Source: Sphingomonas sp. LM7 (GTDB lineage: Bacteria; Pseudomonadota; Alphaproteobacteria; Sphingomonadales; Sphingomonadaceae). Taken from it: 64,000 nucleotides of DNA. The stretch lies in the NCBI RefSeq assembly GCF_002002925.1, contig NZ_CP019511.1:2418001-2482000 (forward strand), in the 5' to 3' direction. Both the position numbers and the translations under genes were made by a program. Below are positions 56,527 to 64,000 of this stretch, piece by piece. Under the pieces are notes generated by a model. That model was not told the DNA's origin. It saw only the letters and a program-made list of their open reading frames with translations, and did no database searches. Each line of letters starts with the position of its first letter. Position 1 is the stretch's first letter.

Positions 56527-57681
56527 TTGTTCGCTTATGTAGACGAGACCGGAAACACCGGCGCGCGCCTCCTCGACGACGACCAGCCGCTCTTCATCAC
56601 CGCCGCGCTGATGACGCGCAGCGACTTCGACACTCGGTTTGGCGCGCAGGTGCGCGAGCTCGCCCTGCGTTTTGACGACGACGAGTTGCACGCAAGCAAG
56701 CTGGGCGTCGGCAGGCTGGAGGAGATAGCGCCGGACCTTCTTTCGATCTTGCGACGCTCCGGGCCGTCCTTCTTCGCCAGCATCGTGGAGAAACGCTATG
56801 TTCTTGGCACGAAGGCTTTCCACACCCTTCTCGATCCAGCGGAGAACCGGGCCGTCCCGACCCAGGTGTTCCTCATGCGGCCCGTGCGCATGACGATGGC
56901 CTTCAAGTTCGCCTGGCTCCTCGACTCGGAAATAGCGCAGTTGTTCTGGGACGCCCTCATGGAGGTGAATGCTTCCCGGGCCCGCGAGAAACTGATCCAG
57001 TTCTGTGGCCGCGTCCTTGAGCGCGTCGAACGACTGCCCGATGCGAGATCGAGGGAGGTCATCGGCGAGGGTCTAACCTGGGCGATGGCGAACCCGGAGG
57101 CGATAGACATATTCTCGGAGGACAAGGTCGCCCGTCAGGGCCACCTCCCGAACACTGTTGGGTTCGGCAACCTCCTTGCCGGGGTGGAGACGCAGTCCAC
57201 CGAGTGGAGCCGTCCAGTCGAGGTTATCCGTCACGATCGTCAATCGGAATTCGCCGCCTCGCTCGCGTTCTGGCACGACTTCTACGCGAACGCTGGCGCG
57301 GCTTTCATCGACATGCCGCTCGGCGAGAGAGCGATGCTTCGCCGCGTGTTCGGCAGTCGCCTCGAGATCACGAGCGCGCGAGACAGCGCTGGCATCCAAG
57401 TTACCGACGTGATTCTATGGCTGATCGCCCGCAGTCTACGAGGGCAAGACCTGCCTGCCGGCTGCCAGTCGATCCTGGACTATTCGCGCCGTCGAGGCAG
57501 GCAGAACGTCTTCACCGCCGAAGCAATCCACGCGGATGTGGCTGCCGAGGTTGAGCGGATGGAGGCGGACGAGCCGGATTCGGAGACGATGGCCCGCGCC
57601 TCGCAGCTGTATCAGATCGGGGAAGAGAACCGGAGAAGGGCGGTCGCGGATTACGCGGCGGCAAAGGGGGCCAGCGTCTAA
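56527..57681 (+). CDS. DUF3800 domain protein
   Basis: A 384-residue protein. FAYVDETGNTG at the very N-terminus and SAGIQVTDVILWLIARSL near residue 285 are the acidic strands of the DUF3800 family, which is predicted to adopt an RNase H-like fold; Asp 6, Glu 7 and Asp near 291 are the likely metal ligands. DUF3800 genes are common in defence and mobile regions; no biochemical function is firmly known to me. Start TTG at 56527 with GGAGA upstream. The 283-bp gap before it (56244-56526) shows no gene. It is convergent with the ABC operon. Confidence 0.82.
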   Translation: MFAYVDETGNTGARLLDDDQPLFITAALMTRSDFDTRFGAQVRELALRFDDDELHASKLGVGRLEEIAPDLLSILRRSGPSFFASIVEKRYVLGTKAFHTLLDPAENRAVPTQVFLMRPVRMTMAFKFAWLLDSEIAQLFWDALMEVNASRAREKLIQFCGRVLERVERLPDARSREVIGEGLTWAMANPEAIDIFSEDKVARQGHLPNTVGFGNLLAGVETQSTEWSRPVEVIRHDRQSEFAASLAFWHDFYANAGAAFIDMPLGERAMLRRVFGSRLEITSARDSAGIQVTDVILWLIARSLRGQDLPAGCQSILDYSRRRGRQNVFTAEAIHADVAAEVERMEADEPDSETMARASQLYQIGEENRRRAVADYAAAKGASV

Positions 57682-57779
57682 TCGCCGACAAGTCCAACAA
57701 GCGCCGACTGCTCGGTGGGCACTGCGGCATCGGGAAGGGAGCGGCAGGACGCAAGTCTGCGGCGCATCCGGCCCCGTCG

Positions 57780-59732
57780 CTATTTGCCCCGATAGTATCG
57801 GATCAGCGGCTGATGCTCGCTGCTGTCGGGCTGCATGTGTCGACTCGTCGCGCGCACGGAAAGGCCGGGCGGCGGAGCGAAAAACTCCTTGTCGATCAGC
57901 ATTATCTGGGTGGACGAAAGTTCGCTTGCCTTGAGCTCGTAGATCATTCTGTAGAAGCCTTCGAACTGATCGCGATTTTCCCGCTCGCTGATATTCTTCA
58001 TCGGGGAGTCGATGATCAACAGCTCGGGAAGCGGGGCATTCAGCTCGGTGGCGATACGGTGGATCGCGATCGCGAAGCAGCATTTGAACAGTGTTTTCTT
58101 ACCGCCACTGCTGAGCGACGTGAACGTGGAAGCGGTGAGGTCGGCCGGGTCGGCCCCGTAAATTTCCGGGTAGAAAGAGGGCGGCTCCAGCTCCAGTCGG
58201 TCGTCACATGTGATGCCTGGAACACCGGCACGAACTAGGCAGTCGAGGAAATAGCTGGCGAAGCGATTGAGGCTGGTTCGGTCCGCCTCGGCCTTGGCGC
58301 GAACCTCCTTCAACGCCTCGCGCGTCGCCTCTTCGCGCGCGACGATCTCCGCCAATGCCTCGCGCTGCTGTTGCAGCAGCTGCGGCAACCGGAGCAGCCA
58401 TTTTATGCTGTGCAGTTCCGCCTCGAGTGATGCGCGTTCGCGTTCCTTCAGCAGCGCCATGGAGAGAAACGCGGAGTCCTGTTCGGCCAGAGCACGGTTG
58501 AGCTCGGCTTCCATCCGGTCCTTGTTCTGAAGGATGCGGCCTTTCTCGGCGCTCATCCGCGCGAGGTTAGCGTCGATGGCCGTCATAGCACCGTCGAGTT
58601 CGGAGCGCCGGCTGGCAATATCGACCTCGAGCGCCGCGACTTCGGCTGGGTCCGCAAGATCCATAAGATCTTCCTGACCGCAGACCTCGCAACAGTCTGG
58701 CGCGTGAGGGGGCAATTGCTGCGCACATCGCGGGCAGTCGAGAAATTTCAGGTCGCCGAGGATTTCGCGGGCTTCTGCCGATCGCCGGAACTTTAGGCCG
58801 AGCATCTCGATCTCGTTGCGATGACGCAGGTGGCGCTCGCGCGTCGTCCGCAATTCGTCGGCATCGGCATCGATTTTCGCAATGGCATTCCCGAAATTTC
58901 GGGACTGAGCCTTCAACTGATCGATCGCGTGGAGCGTTTTCGCGTCGCGCGGCGCGTTACGATATGCGCGTATATTTTGGTCGGCAGTGGCGATCGCGGT
59001 CGTCAATGCCGCCTCTCGTTGCCCAATCTCTTCCTCCGACCCGATGCCGACTTCCACGAGCGCCTTGGTGAGGCTGTCGATCGAAGACACGCGCGCCGTG
59101 CGGTTGGCCCGCAGTTGGTCGAGTTCTGCTTCGAGATCGGCGACGCGCTCGTCATGATAGCCGATGACGTAGCGGATCACGTCGCGGCTCTTGAGGCGCA
59201 GGTAGAATTCGGCGCTTTCTTCAAGATGGAAGAACGAGCTGTCGATGTGATCCTGGTCGAGATAGCAGAACCACAGAAGGTCGCGGACGGTCAGGCGAAC
59301 GGCTTTGCTGTCTTGTTTGACCTTGCTCTTGCGTACGCGCGGCGGATTGACGCCGGACAGATAGAAAATCAGGTCGGAGAGTGTCTCGATCCCGGTCTCT
59401 GGCACCACTTCGCCCGAGGCGACGCGTGCCGGCAGCACGACCGAATAGGGTCCGTCATTGCGTGTCCACGACGCGAACACGTTCCGCGAATCGCGCTGGC
59501 GCTCGATTGTCAGCACCGATTGCTCAAGTTCGAGAGTTAGCGTTGCGGACAGAAACTCCGCCTGCAGCGCGGGCGACAGCTGAAAATCGCCCCCCAAGCA
59601 ATAATCGACAAGCCGCGCAATACTCGATTTGCCCGCACCCATCTGGCCCCAGAAATAGCTGATCCCTGAAAACGCGATCGGCTCCTCGGCCTTTCGAAGG
59701 GACAGCACCAGCGACACCATCGTGAATTTCAT
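57780..59732 (-). CDS. ABC-three-component ATPase (DUF3732, SMC/Rad50-like; LmuB/DdmC-like)
   Basis: A 650-residue SMC/Rad50-like ATPase. Walker A is GQMGAGKSS (residues 29-37), two coiled-coil arms flank a zinc hook-like ribbon CPRC...CCEVC (Cys 333, 336, 348, 351), the signature is LSSGGKKT (540-547) and Walker B is LLIIDSP (571-577). Layout and size fit the DUF3732 group found in ABC-three-component systems and the SMC subunit of Lamassu/DdmABC defence. Its ATG overlaps the stop of the middle gene (ATGA). Last gene of the operon. Confidence 0.88.
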   Translation of the reverse strand: MKFTMVSLVLSLRKAEEPIAFSGISYFWGQMGAGKSSIARLVDYCLGGDFQLSPALQAEFLSATLTLELEQSVLTIERQRDSRNVFASWTRNDGPYSVVLPARVASGEVVPETGIETLSDLIFYLSGVNPPRVRKSKVKQDSKAVRLTVRDLLWFCYLDQDHIDSSFFHLEESAEFYLRLKSRDVIRYVIGYHDERVADLEAELDQLRANRTARVSSIDSLTKALVEVGIGSEEEIGQREAALTTAIATADQNIRAYRNAPRDAKTLHAIDQLKAQSRNFGNAIAKIDADADELRTTRERHLRHRNEIEMLGLKFRRSAEAREILGDLKFLDCPRCAQQLPPHAPDCCEVCGQEDLMDLADPAEVAALEVDIASRRSELDGAMTAIDANLARMSAEKGRILQNKDRMEAELNRALAEQDSAFLSMALLKERERASLEAELHSIKWLLRLPQLLQQQREALAEIVAREEATREALKEVRAKAEADRTSLNRFASYFLDCLVRAGVPGITCDDRLELEPPSFYPEIYGADPADLTASTFTSLSSGGKKTLFKCCFAIAIHRIATELNAPLPELLIIDSPMKNISERENRDQFEGFYRMIYELKASELSSTQIMLIDKEFFAPPPGLSVRATSRHMQPDSSEHQPLIRYYRGK

Positions 59733-60337
59733 GATCCGTCGCCCCCAACATCCAGAGCAAGGTCGTTGCGCGCGAGTGGCCCGATCTCCTCACCCCATTT
59801 CATGCCGGTGATCTCGGGCACGATCTCGTAAACGAAGTCCTTGAGCTTGGTCGCCGGCATTGATCCGACCGTCTTGACGACCACGGCGCCGCGTTCGGCG
59901 AGATCGCGGAATGTCGGCCGGGCACCAAGATCGTCCGCCACCAAGCGTCCAGTGTCGGTAAGGCCTATCTCGATCTTACGGCCGCTCGTCGACAGCGTGA
60001 TCAATCCCCGCGCCGATAAAAGGCTCAACCAGCGGCGGTAGCGGCCATCCCACGGGCCATAGCGGAACCGGATCATCTTCGTCTCGACGGTCGTGCGCTC
60101 GCGCGGCGTCACGGCGGCGGCGTCGGGCGACTTTCCAAGTTTAATGAGCGCGCGTTCGAGATAGATCGGATAGCGCAACAGGAAATCCAGCTTCGCGAGC
60201 TTGGTAATGCCTTCAACCGGTTTCGGCTTGGTCTTGTTCGCCTTGTCGGCACTACGTAGCAACACAAGGAGCCGCGCCAGGTGCAATCCATCGGCGTTTT
60301 CGGCGTCGGCAGCGGCCTTGAGCACGTTCAAGCTCAT
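59729..60337 (-). CDS. ABC-three-component middle component (winged-helix)
   Basis: A 202-residue protein between the nuclease and ATPase genes. Residues ~30-80 include LAKLDFLLRYPIYLERAL, and the centre (~90-140) is a winged-helix-like unit (RFRYGPWDGRYRRWLSLL, RGLITLSTSGRKIEIGLT, DTGRLVADDL) typical of 'middle component' adaptors. The ATG at 60337 overlaps the nuclease stop (ATGA) and its stop overlaps the ATPase start likewise. Earlier in-frame starts exist but would overlap the nuclease by 45 bases more. Confidence 0.83.
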   Translation of the reverse strand: MSLNVLKAAADAENADGLHLARLLVLLRSADKANKTKPKPVEGITKLAKLDFLLRYPIYLERALIKLGKSPDAAAVTPRERTTVETKMIRFRYGPWDGRYRRWLSLLSARGLITLSTSGRKIEIGLTDTGRLVADDLGARPTFRDLAERGAVVVKTVGSMPATKLKDFVYEIVPEITGMKWGEEIGPLARNDLALDVGGDGS

Positions 60338-61611
60338 GCCTTGTCCTCGAGGCGAAACCGATCGCTCCACCAGAGGCGGCATTCGCTGGTCAACAACGCT
60401 GCCGTCCCCATCAGCACTTCGTATGGACTGCCGCCGAGCAATTGCTTCCGATCGCTTTCGAGCCTGCGCAGGCGCGCGCTGACATCGGTGAACATGGTCG
60501 GGCCGAACGGCGGCCCGGCGACTGTCTTGGCTGCTATATATGCCTCAAGGCACTCGCCGTGCACCGCCTCTTCAACCTGGCGCAGCTGACGCCCGGCCGT
60601 GGCCGGATTCTTGGCCTGGTCTTCGAGAAATTGATATTCGGCCGCCTGCTCTCTCGACTTCATATACTCGACCATGTCGACCAGGCCGCCGCGCTCCAGC
60701 TTCTGCTCGAGCACCCCAGCCGGGCGCTGGCCGCCCGGATTGATTGCCGGCTCGCCGACATAGGCAAAGGCCCTGGATGGCGTTGCCGGCGGCGCCAAAC
60801 TCACCTCGGCACAGACGATGCGCTTCGCAAGGATAGTCGGATCGCTGCAATTGCCGCTCAGCCGGTCGAGCAAATGTCGGTCCGGGTCGGTCACATGAAG
60901 CGACGCCGCCCGGTGGAATTTCCCTACAAGCTCGTCGCGTAGCGTGTCGAGCTCGGTAGCGGTGAGATGCGCGCATTCCCCTAATTTGCCCAGGTGCTCG
61001 TGCGCGAGCGCAGCGTCGAACTCCTCCCGCGACGGACCCTTTACGAAGGCGAGGCGGCCGAGCACACCGAACAATTGTTCCGCCGTCGCCCCCAGCTCTG
61101 CTGCGAGATTGTCGAATGCCTTAGTGAACGGCTCCTTGATGTCGCCGGCCGTCGAACATTGCGAAATGTGCTGCAGCATCAGGCCCGGGCACCGGCCGCG
61201 CCGGTCATCGCCCTTGCTTGCCGGCGTGACATGATCGATTGCCGAGTTGGAGACGAACTTGAAATCGCCGATTTCGTCGGGATGTGCCTCGAGCAATTCG
61301 ATGAAACGTCCGATCGACTTGACCAACGCTGGGCTGGTCAACCTCCAAGCACCGCCCTCCGGCTTCGACGTCTTTATCTGCCAGCCATCGAAGCGCCCAT
61401 CCGGCCGCTCACCGAGAAAGTCCTCGTGATGCTCGCAGTAGAGCGATACATAGGAGAAGGTGCCGCGCTTGACTGCAACGAGCAGTGCCACGCCATATTG
61501 ATGCTGGTATCGATAGTTCCGCTCGGTCTCGTCTCCGGGATCTGAACTTATTGTCCCCGACAATCGAGCAACCGGTAGCGGCTGGCCCTCGGTGGAATCT
61601 TGGTCACGCAA
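60334..61611 (-). CDS. DUF4297-type dsDNA nuclease (Cap4/LmuA-like effector)
   Basis: A 425-residue protein whose N-terminus (~25-95) resembles the DUF4297/Cap4 PD-(D/E)xK nuclease: RNYRYQHQYGVALLVAVKRG, LYCEHHEDFLGERPDG with Glu 60/Glu 63/Asp 64, and WQIK (Gln 78, Lys 80). The remaining ~330 residues are helical and unassigned. It is the probable toxic effector, held in check by the other two subunits. Start TTG at 61611 with GAGGG 8 bases upstream; a TTG at 61563 is another option. First gene of the three-gene operon. Confidence 0.83.
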   Translation of the reverse strand: MRDQDSTEGQPLPVARLSGTISSDPGDETERNYRYQHQYGVALLVAVKRGTFSYVSLYCEHHEDFLGERPDGRFDGWQIKTSKPEGGAWRLTSPALVKSIGRFIELLEAHPDEIGDFKFVSNSAIDHVTPASKGDDRRGRCPGLMLQHISQCSTAGDIKEPFTKAFDNLAAELGATAEQLFGVLGRLAFVKGPSREEFDAALAHEHLGKLGECAHLTATELDTLRDELVGKFHRAASLHVTDPDRHLLDRLSGNCSDPTILAKRIVCAEVSLAPPATPSRAFAYVGEPAINPGGQRPAGVLEQKLERGGLVDMVEYMKSREQAAEYQFLEDQAKNPATAGRQLRQVEEAVHGECLEAYIAAKTVAGPPFGPTMFTDVSARLRRLESDRKQLLGGSPYEVLMGTAALLTSECRLWWSDRFRLEDKA

Positions 61612-61773
61612 CGACGCTGCCCTCGATTTTCATAAGCCGTCGCCCCCTTTTCGGGAGGCTAGTCAAATCCGCCACACCAAGCAACGCGCTTAGAATCCTC
61701 AATGCCGGAGGCAAGGCTAGACGCGGTAGCGGTCGGGCGCGCAGCCGATTCCTCCGACGCGCGCGTTAGCCGG

Positions 61774-61938
61774 CTAGCCGATGTCACCCACCGATTTGAG
61801 AGCATCCAGGCCGTGGATCGTATCGAGCATACGCTTCAGCCCCTCGGCACTGTCGATGCTCCGCGACCCGATGAAGACCACACTCACCTGTACTTGCACG
61901 TCGCGCGCATCGCGTCCGGGGCAGCAAGAGCTTGGGCT
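61774..61938 (-). pseudogene. Possible 3' gene remnant
   Basis: A minus-strand frame open for 54 codons between a TGA and TAG reads, in its last part, VQVSVVFIGSRSIDSAEGL then MLDTIHGLDALKSVGDIG. The alternating hydrophobic pattern and amphipathic end look protein-like, but no start codon with a ribosome site precedes it. It could be the end of a lost gene. I do not recognise a family. Confidence 0.25.
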
Positions 61939-62072
61939 TCAGGAGACCGTCCGCTTGTGGAGTTCGGCGACCGGGCCGGGGACGGCGGCAATTGGGGCGC
62001 TTAGCCGCCGCAGATCACAGCAGATGGACGCCACTGGATGAAGGTGACCATCTATGGATTCTCAATAGAAGA

Positions 62073-62245
62073 GGAAACATCGGAGCACTGCGGCTGGTCG
62101 CAGCCGGCACAGAGTTGCACGAATGCGCATATGCCCTGCCAAAAGGAGGGAGGCAATTCTCGTTCAATACACCAGCTTCTTGGCACGCCGCACGAGGCAG
62201 CTACTTTTTGGCAATCGCCCGGAAACTCAACGCCGAGCGGTACAT
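62073..62245. repeat. ~170-bp island repeat, copy 2
   Basis: Second copy of 55345..55515, directly oriented, 6728 bp from the first (start to start). The plus-strand frame reads AAGTELHECAYALPKGGRQF and NTPASWHAARG, matching copy 1. The pair brackets the AlpA-like, DUF3800 and ABC-three-component genes. Confidence 0.65.
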
Positions 62246-62386
62246 GGCGAGAGCTCCCCGGCACGGCGGTCCGACGTGGAAGCGCCACGCGAAATCTATG
62301 TCCACCGCAGCCAGAAATCAGCGGTGAGGTGGCGGTCCCGGATCAAGTCGCGCGATATTCACTTATCGCGCAATCGGTAAGTTGAG

Positions 62387-63640
62387 CTATTCCGCCAAAG
62401 ATAGCGGCAATTTGCAAATGCCGACTTTCTCCTTTGGAAAGATCCTCCGATAGAATTCCGCAAACACCTCGAATTGAAGCCGGTGCATCTCGCGCCATGT
62501 CGTCGGGCCCTCTTCGAAGCCATAAGCCCAAAGCGCACGACTCTTTATAATTTCATCCGGCCCTATCACCGGCGCAGACGAGGCTCGTACCAGTTTAGTC
62601 TCGACGCTTTTTATGCGATTTGTGTCAGGTTCGAATACAATTCGCGTCTCCGCCCGCTCAGTCGACAGTCGCTGACTGTTTGGGCTGACGCGAACCAGCT
62701 TGGGCTCCTTATGTTTCGCATAGAATGCCTTGTGATCGACGCTAAGCGGTCCCGCCAGGGCCTCGAAGGTAGTAAACTCCTTTTTCCGTCGAAGCTTCCT
62801 CAGCCGGCGATTGTGGATCTCGATCGCCTTGCGAAGATCAGCGGCGAGTAAGGGAATCCGATCTAGCGACCGGACAAATCTGACGCCATTTGCATCATCG
62901 ACAACCGAAGGGTCGTCCAAAATTGAGGCGACAGCCTTCTCACATGCGTCGGCGTCGTCGCTGGTTAGCAACGACGTGATGCCAGTTAGCAAGTCGTCAA
63001 ATGCGTAGAGATCGCTGCGCAGCATGATTCGGAGTTGATAAACCAGGTCGGGAATGAATCCTGCTTCGTTTGGGATCGGCATCGCCCACGTCGGCTCGAG
63101 AGATCGCCGGAGAAAATTGAAATCCGGCACATTGACCGAGTTGAGGAAGCGATCGATCTGCTCTTGGGTGCGTGCGAGCATCGCCTGCTCGATCAGATTG
63201 AGCGCCTTGCCAACCTTCTTCTGTTGGAAAGGCCGCCATCCTTTTGCCGACAATCGGTGGTGATCCGAACCCTTGTGCTCGACAAGAGGCAATCGAGCGA
63301 CGTCAGCGGCCGTTAGCAGATATGTCTTCGCTTTATCCTCGTGTCCGACCGCGACGATGACGAAGAAGCCTTTGAGCGCGGCGCCGTCGTCCGTGACATA
63401 GGCGGCAGGGATGTAATGCACCGTGCTGTCGCTCTGCGCGAATTTGGCTTGAACCACGCCAAGCCGTGGTGACAGCTCGTCGGTAAACCGTCCTTCCGAA
63501 CGCAACTCTATCAAGAAGTCAGCGCCGTCGACATCCACGGACCGGGTATGAACCCAGAACCTCTCAAGCAGCATGGCGCGGACGCGCGCCTCGCCAAGGC
63601 TACCATTTTCCATCGTGGTGATCCACGATCCTTGCGCCAT
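62387..63640 (-). CDS. DUF4365-like PD-(D/E)xK nuclease-domain protein
   Basis: A 417-residue protein. The N-terminal ~75 residues show a restriction-like nuclease core: NGSLGEARVRAMLLE with Glu 17, DVDGADFLIELR with Asp 41, and VVQAKFAQ with Gln 64 and Lys 66. This resembles DUF4365 and similar domains. The rest (~80-417) is unassigned, with a His-rich LVEHKGSDHHRLSAKG near residue 125 and a C-terminal helical region. Start ATG at 63640: GGAGGG lies 6 bases upstream; an ATG at 63613 is alternative. It stands alone, likely a defence gene. Confidence 0.75.
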   Translation of the reverse strand: MAQGSWITTMENGSLGEARVRAMLLERFWVHTRSVDVDGADFLIELRSEGRFTDELSPRLGVVQAKFAQSDSTVHYIPAAYVTDDGAALKGFFVIVAVGHEDKAKTYLLTAADVARLPLVEHKGSDHHRLSAKGWRPFQQKKVGKALNLIEQAMLARTQEQIDRFLNSVNVPDFNFLRRSLEPTWAMPIPNEAGFIPDLVYQLRIMLRSDLYAFDDLLTGITSLLTSDDADACEKAVASILDDPSVVDDANGVRFVRSLDRIPLLAADLRKAIEIHNRRLRKLRRKKEFTTFEALAGPLSVDHKAFYAKHKEPKLVRVSPNSQRLSTERAETRIVFEPDTNRIKSVETKLVRASSAPVIGPDEIIKSRALWAYGFEEGPTTWREMHRLQFEVFAEFYRRIFPKEKVGICKLPLSLAE

Positions 63641-64000
63641 TGCAGCCCTCCATACACCGCCAATTGCTGGTCTTTCTTTGCTAGCATGCGGCGAGTTGCA
63701 ATGCTTGTTGCGCGAGGCCGTCTTGCGCATCCTCGACTCGCTCCCGTGGCGGTTTCGCCTTGTCGCCGGCCCAGACGGAGTACCAAAATGCGTCTGCAGA
63801 CTACCGGAGCAACCCTCATTCTCGCGTGTCGCTATGGTTGTTCGAGAAAGGTTGGCTCATAAGCTTGGTCTTGCGGACTCCAGACATATCGACGCGCGCT
63901 TTAGGACAATTGAATCTCGTTGGGCCTTTTCTTCCCCACTTGTTCGGGCATCATGCGAGTTGGGGGGTGGGGGTGCAGGGGGTATCTTGACCAAGGGCTC
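63641..64000. other. End of window: no gene supported
   Basis: 360 bp upstream of the nuclease gene. I see no supported gene. A G-rich run at about 63958-63984 (GGGGGGTGGGGGTGCAGGGGG, then TATC) precedes the window end. It loosely recalls the G-tract half-sites upstream of the first integrase, and might precede another recombinase gene beyond 64000. Confidence 0.4.

Larger units (their letters stand above)
61612..62386. other. Non-coding gap between defence modules
   Basis: 775 bp with no full gene. It contains a possible C-terminal gene remnant (61774-61938), the second ~170-bp repeat (62073-62245), and the region upstream of the DUF4297 nuclease, which must hold the operon promoter. I saw no convincing -35/-10 pair or structured RNA. 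Confidence 0.55.

Noticed and set aside
61702..62004. A plus-strand 100-codon frame upstream of the nuclease operon
   Set aside because: No ribosome site, low-complexity composition and no recognisable domain.
62038..62385. A plus-strand 115-codon frame over the second island repeat
   Set aside because: Its frame differs from the frame conserved between the two repeat copies, so it is unlikely to be a real gene.

Overview
The window looks like a chromosomal segment of a GC-rich alphaproteobacterium, most likely Sphingomonas or a close relative. The evidence is dense GC-rich coding with long spurious antisense frames, a class I PHA synthase, a 1.5 kb-class NAD-glutamate dehydrogenase, CobS/CobT, many TTG/GTG starts and the short intergenic palindromes common in this group. 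The genus is inferred from gene content, not proven.

Positions 1-29300 are mostly housekeeping. In order: PHA synthase (cut at its last codon by the window edge), a class I aminotransferase, a GntR regulator and a nitroreductase, a POT peptide transporter, an M13 metallopeptidase, acetyl-CoA synthetase, and a four-gene MacAB-type efflux operon (outer-membrane factor, adaptor, ATPase, permease). Then come a MocA/XdhC pair for molybdoenzyme maturation, a GDPD-type phosphodiesterase, an alpha/beta hydrolase with a TIGR02117 protein, phenylalanine 4-hydroxylase with a DUF6882 gene, PrmA with an SDR, a NUDIX hydrolase, two tandem soluble chemoreceptors, and sdhC-sdhD-sdhA without sdhB.

Positions 29400-36100 hold a ten-gene leftward cluster of small cytosolic enzymes (DUF899, VOC, DUF4287, PhnB-like VOC, two GSTs, duplicated DUF1428, SRPBCC, DHFR-like). 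A divergent HxlR regulator sits beside it, with a shared bidirectional promoter and a 21-bp-spaced direct repeat that may be its operator.

Positions 36100-53400 carry cobS and cobT with two membrane-protein genes between them, then an iron locus: a TonB-dependent siderophore receptor, a PiuC-type dioxygenase and a leftward PepSY / DUF2271 / DUF4198 / ApbE operon. The DUF2271 protein carries a flavinylation-like motif, so the operon is read as a transmembrane electron-transfer (probably ferric reductase) module. Candidate Fur boxes lie upstream of both the receptor and the PepSY operon. NAD-glutamate dehydrogenase and a PAS protein follow.

From the tRNA-Thr(CGT) gene at 53544 to the window end is an integrated island. 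It holds a P4-type tyrosine integrase, a double-domain AlpA-like regulator, a DUF3800 protein, a three-gene ABC-three-component (Lamassu/Ddm-like) defence operon with ATGA-coupled genes, and a separate PD-(D/E)xK-type nuclease gene. Two directly repeated ~170-bp elements (about 81% identical by hand alignment) flank the regulator, DUF3800 and ABC-three-component genes. No second tRNA end is visible, so the island probably continues past 64000.
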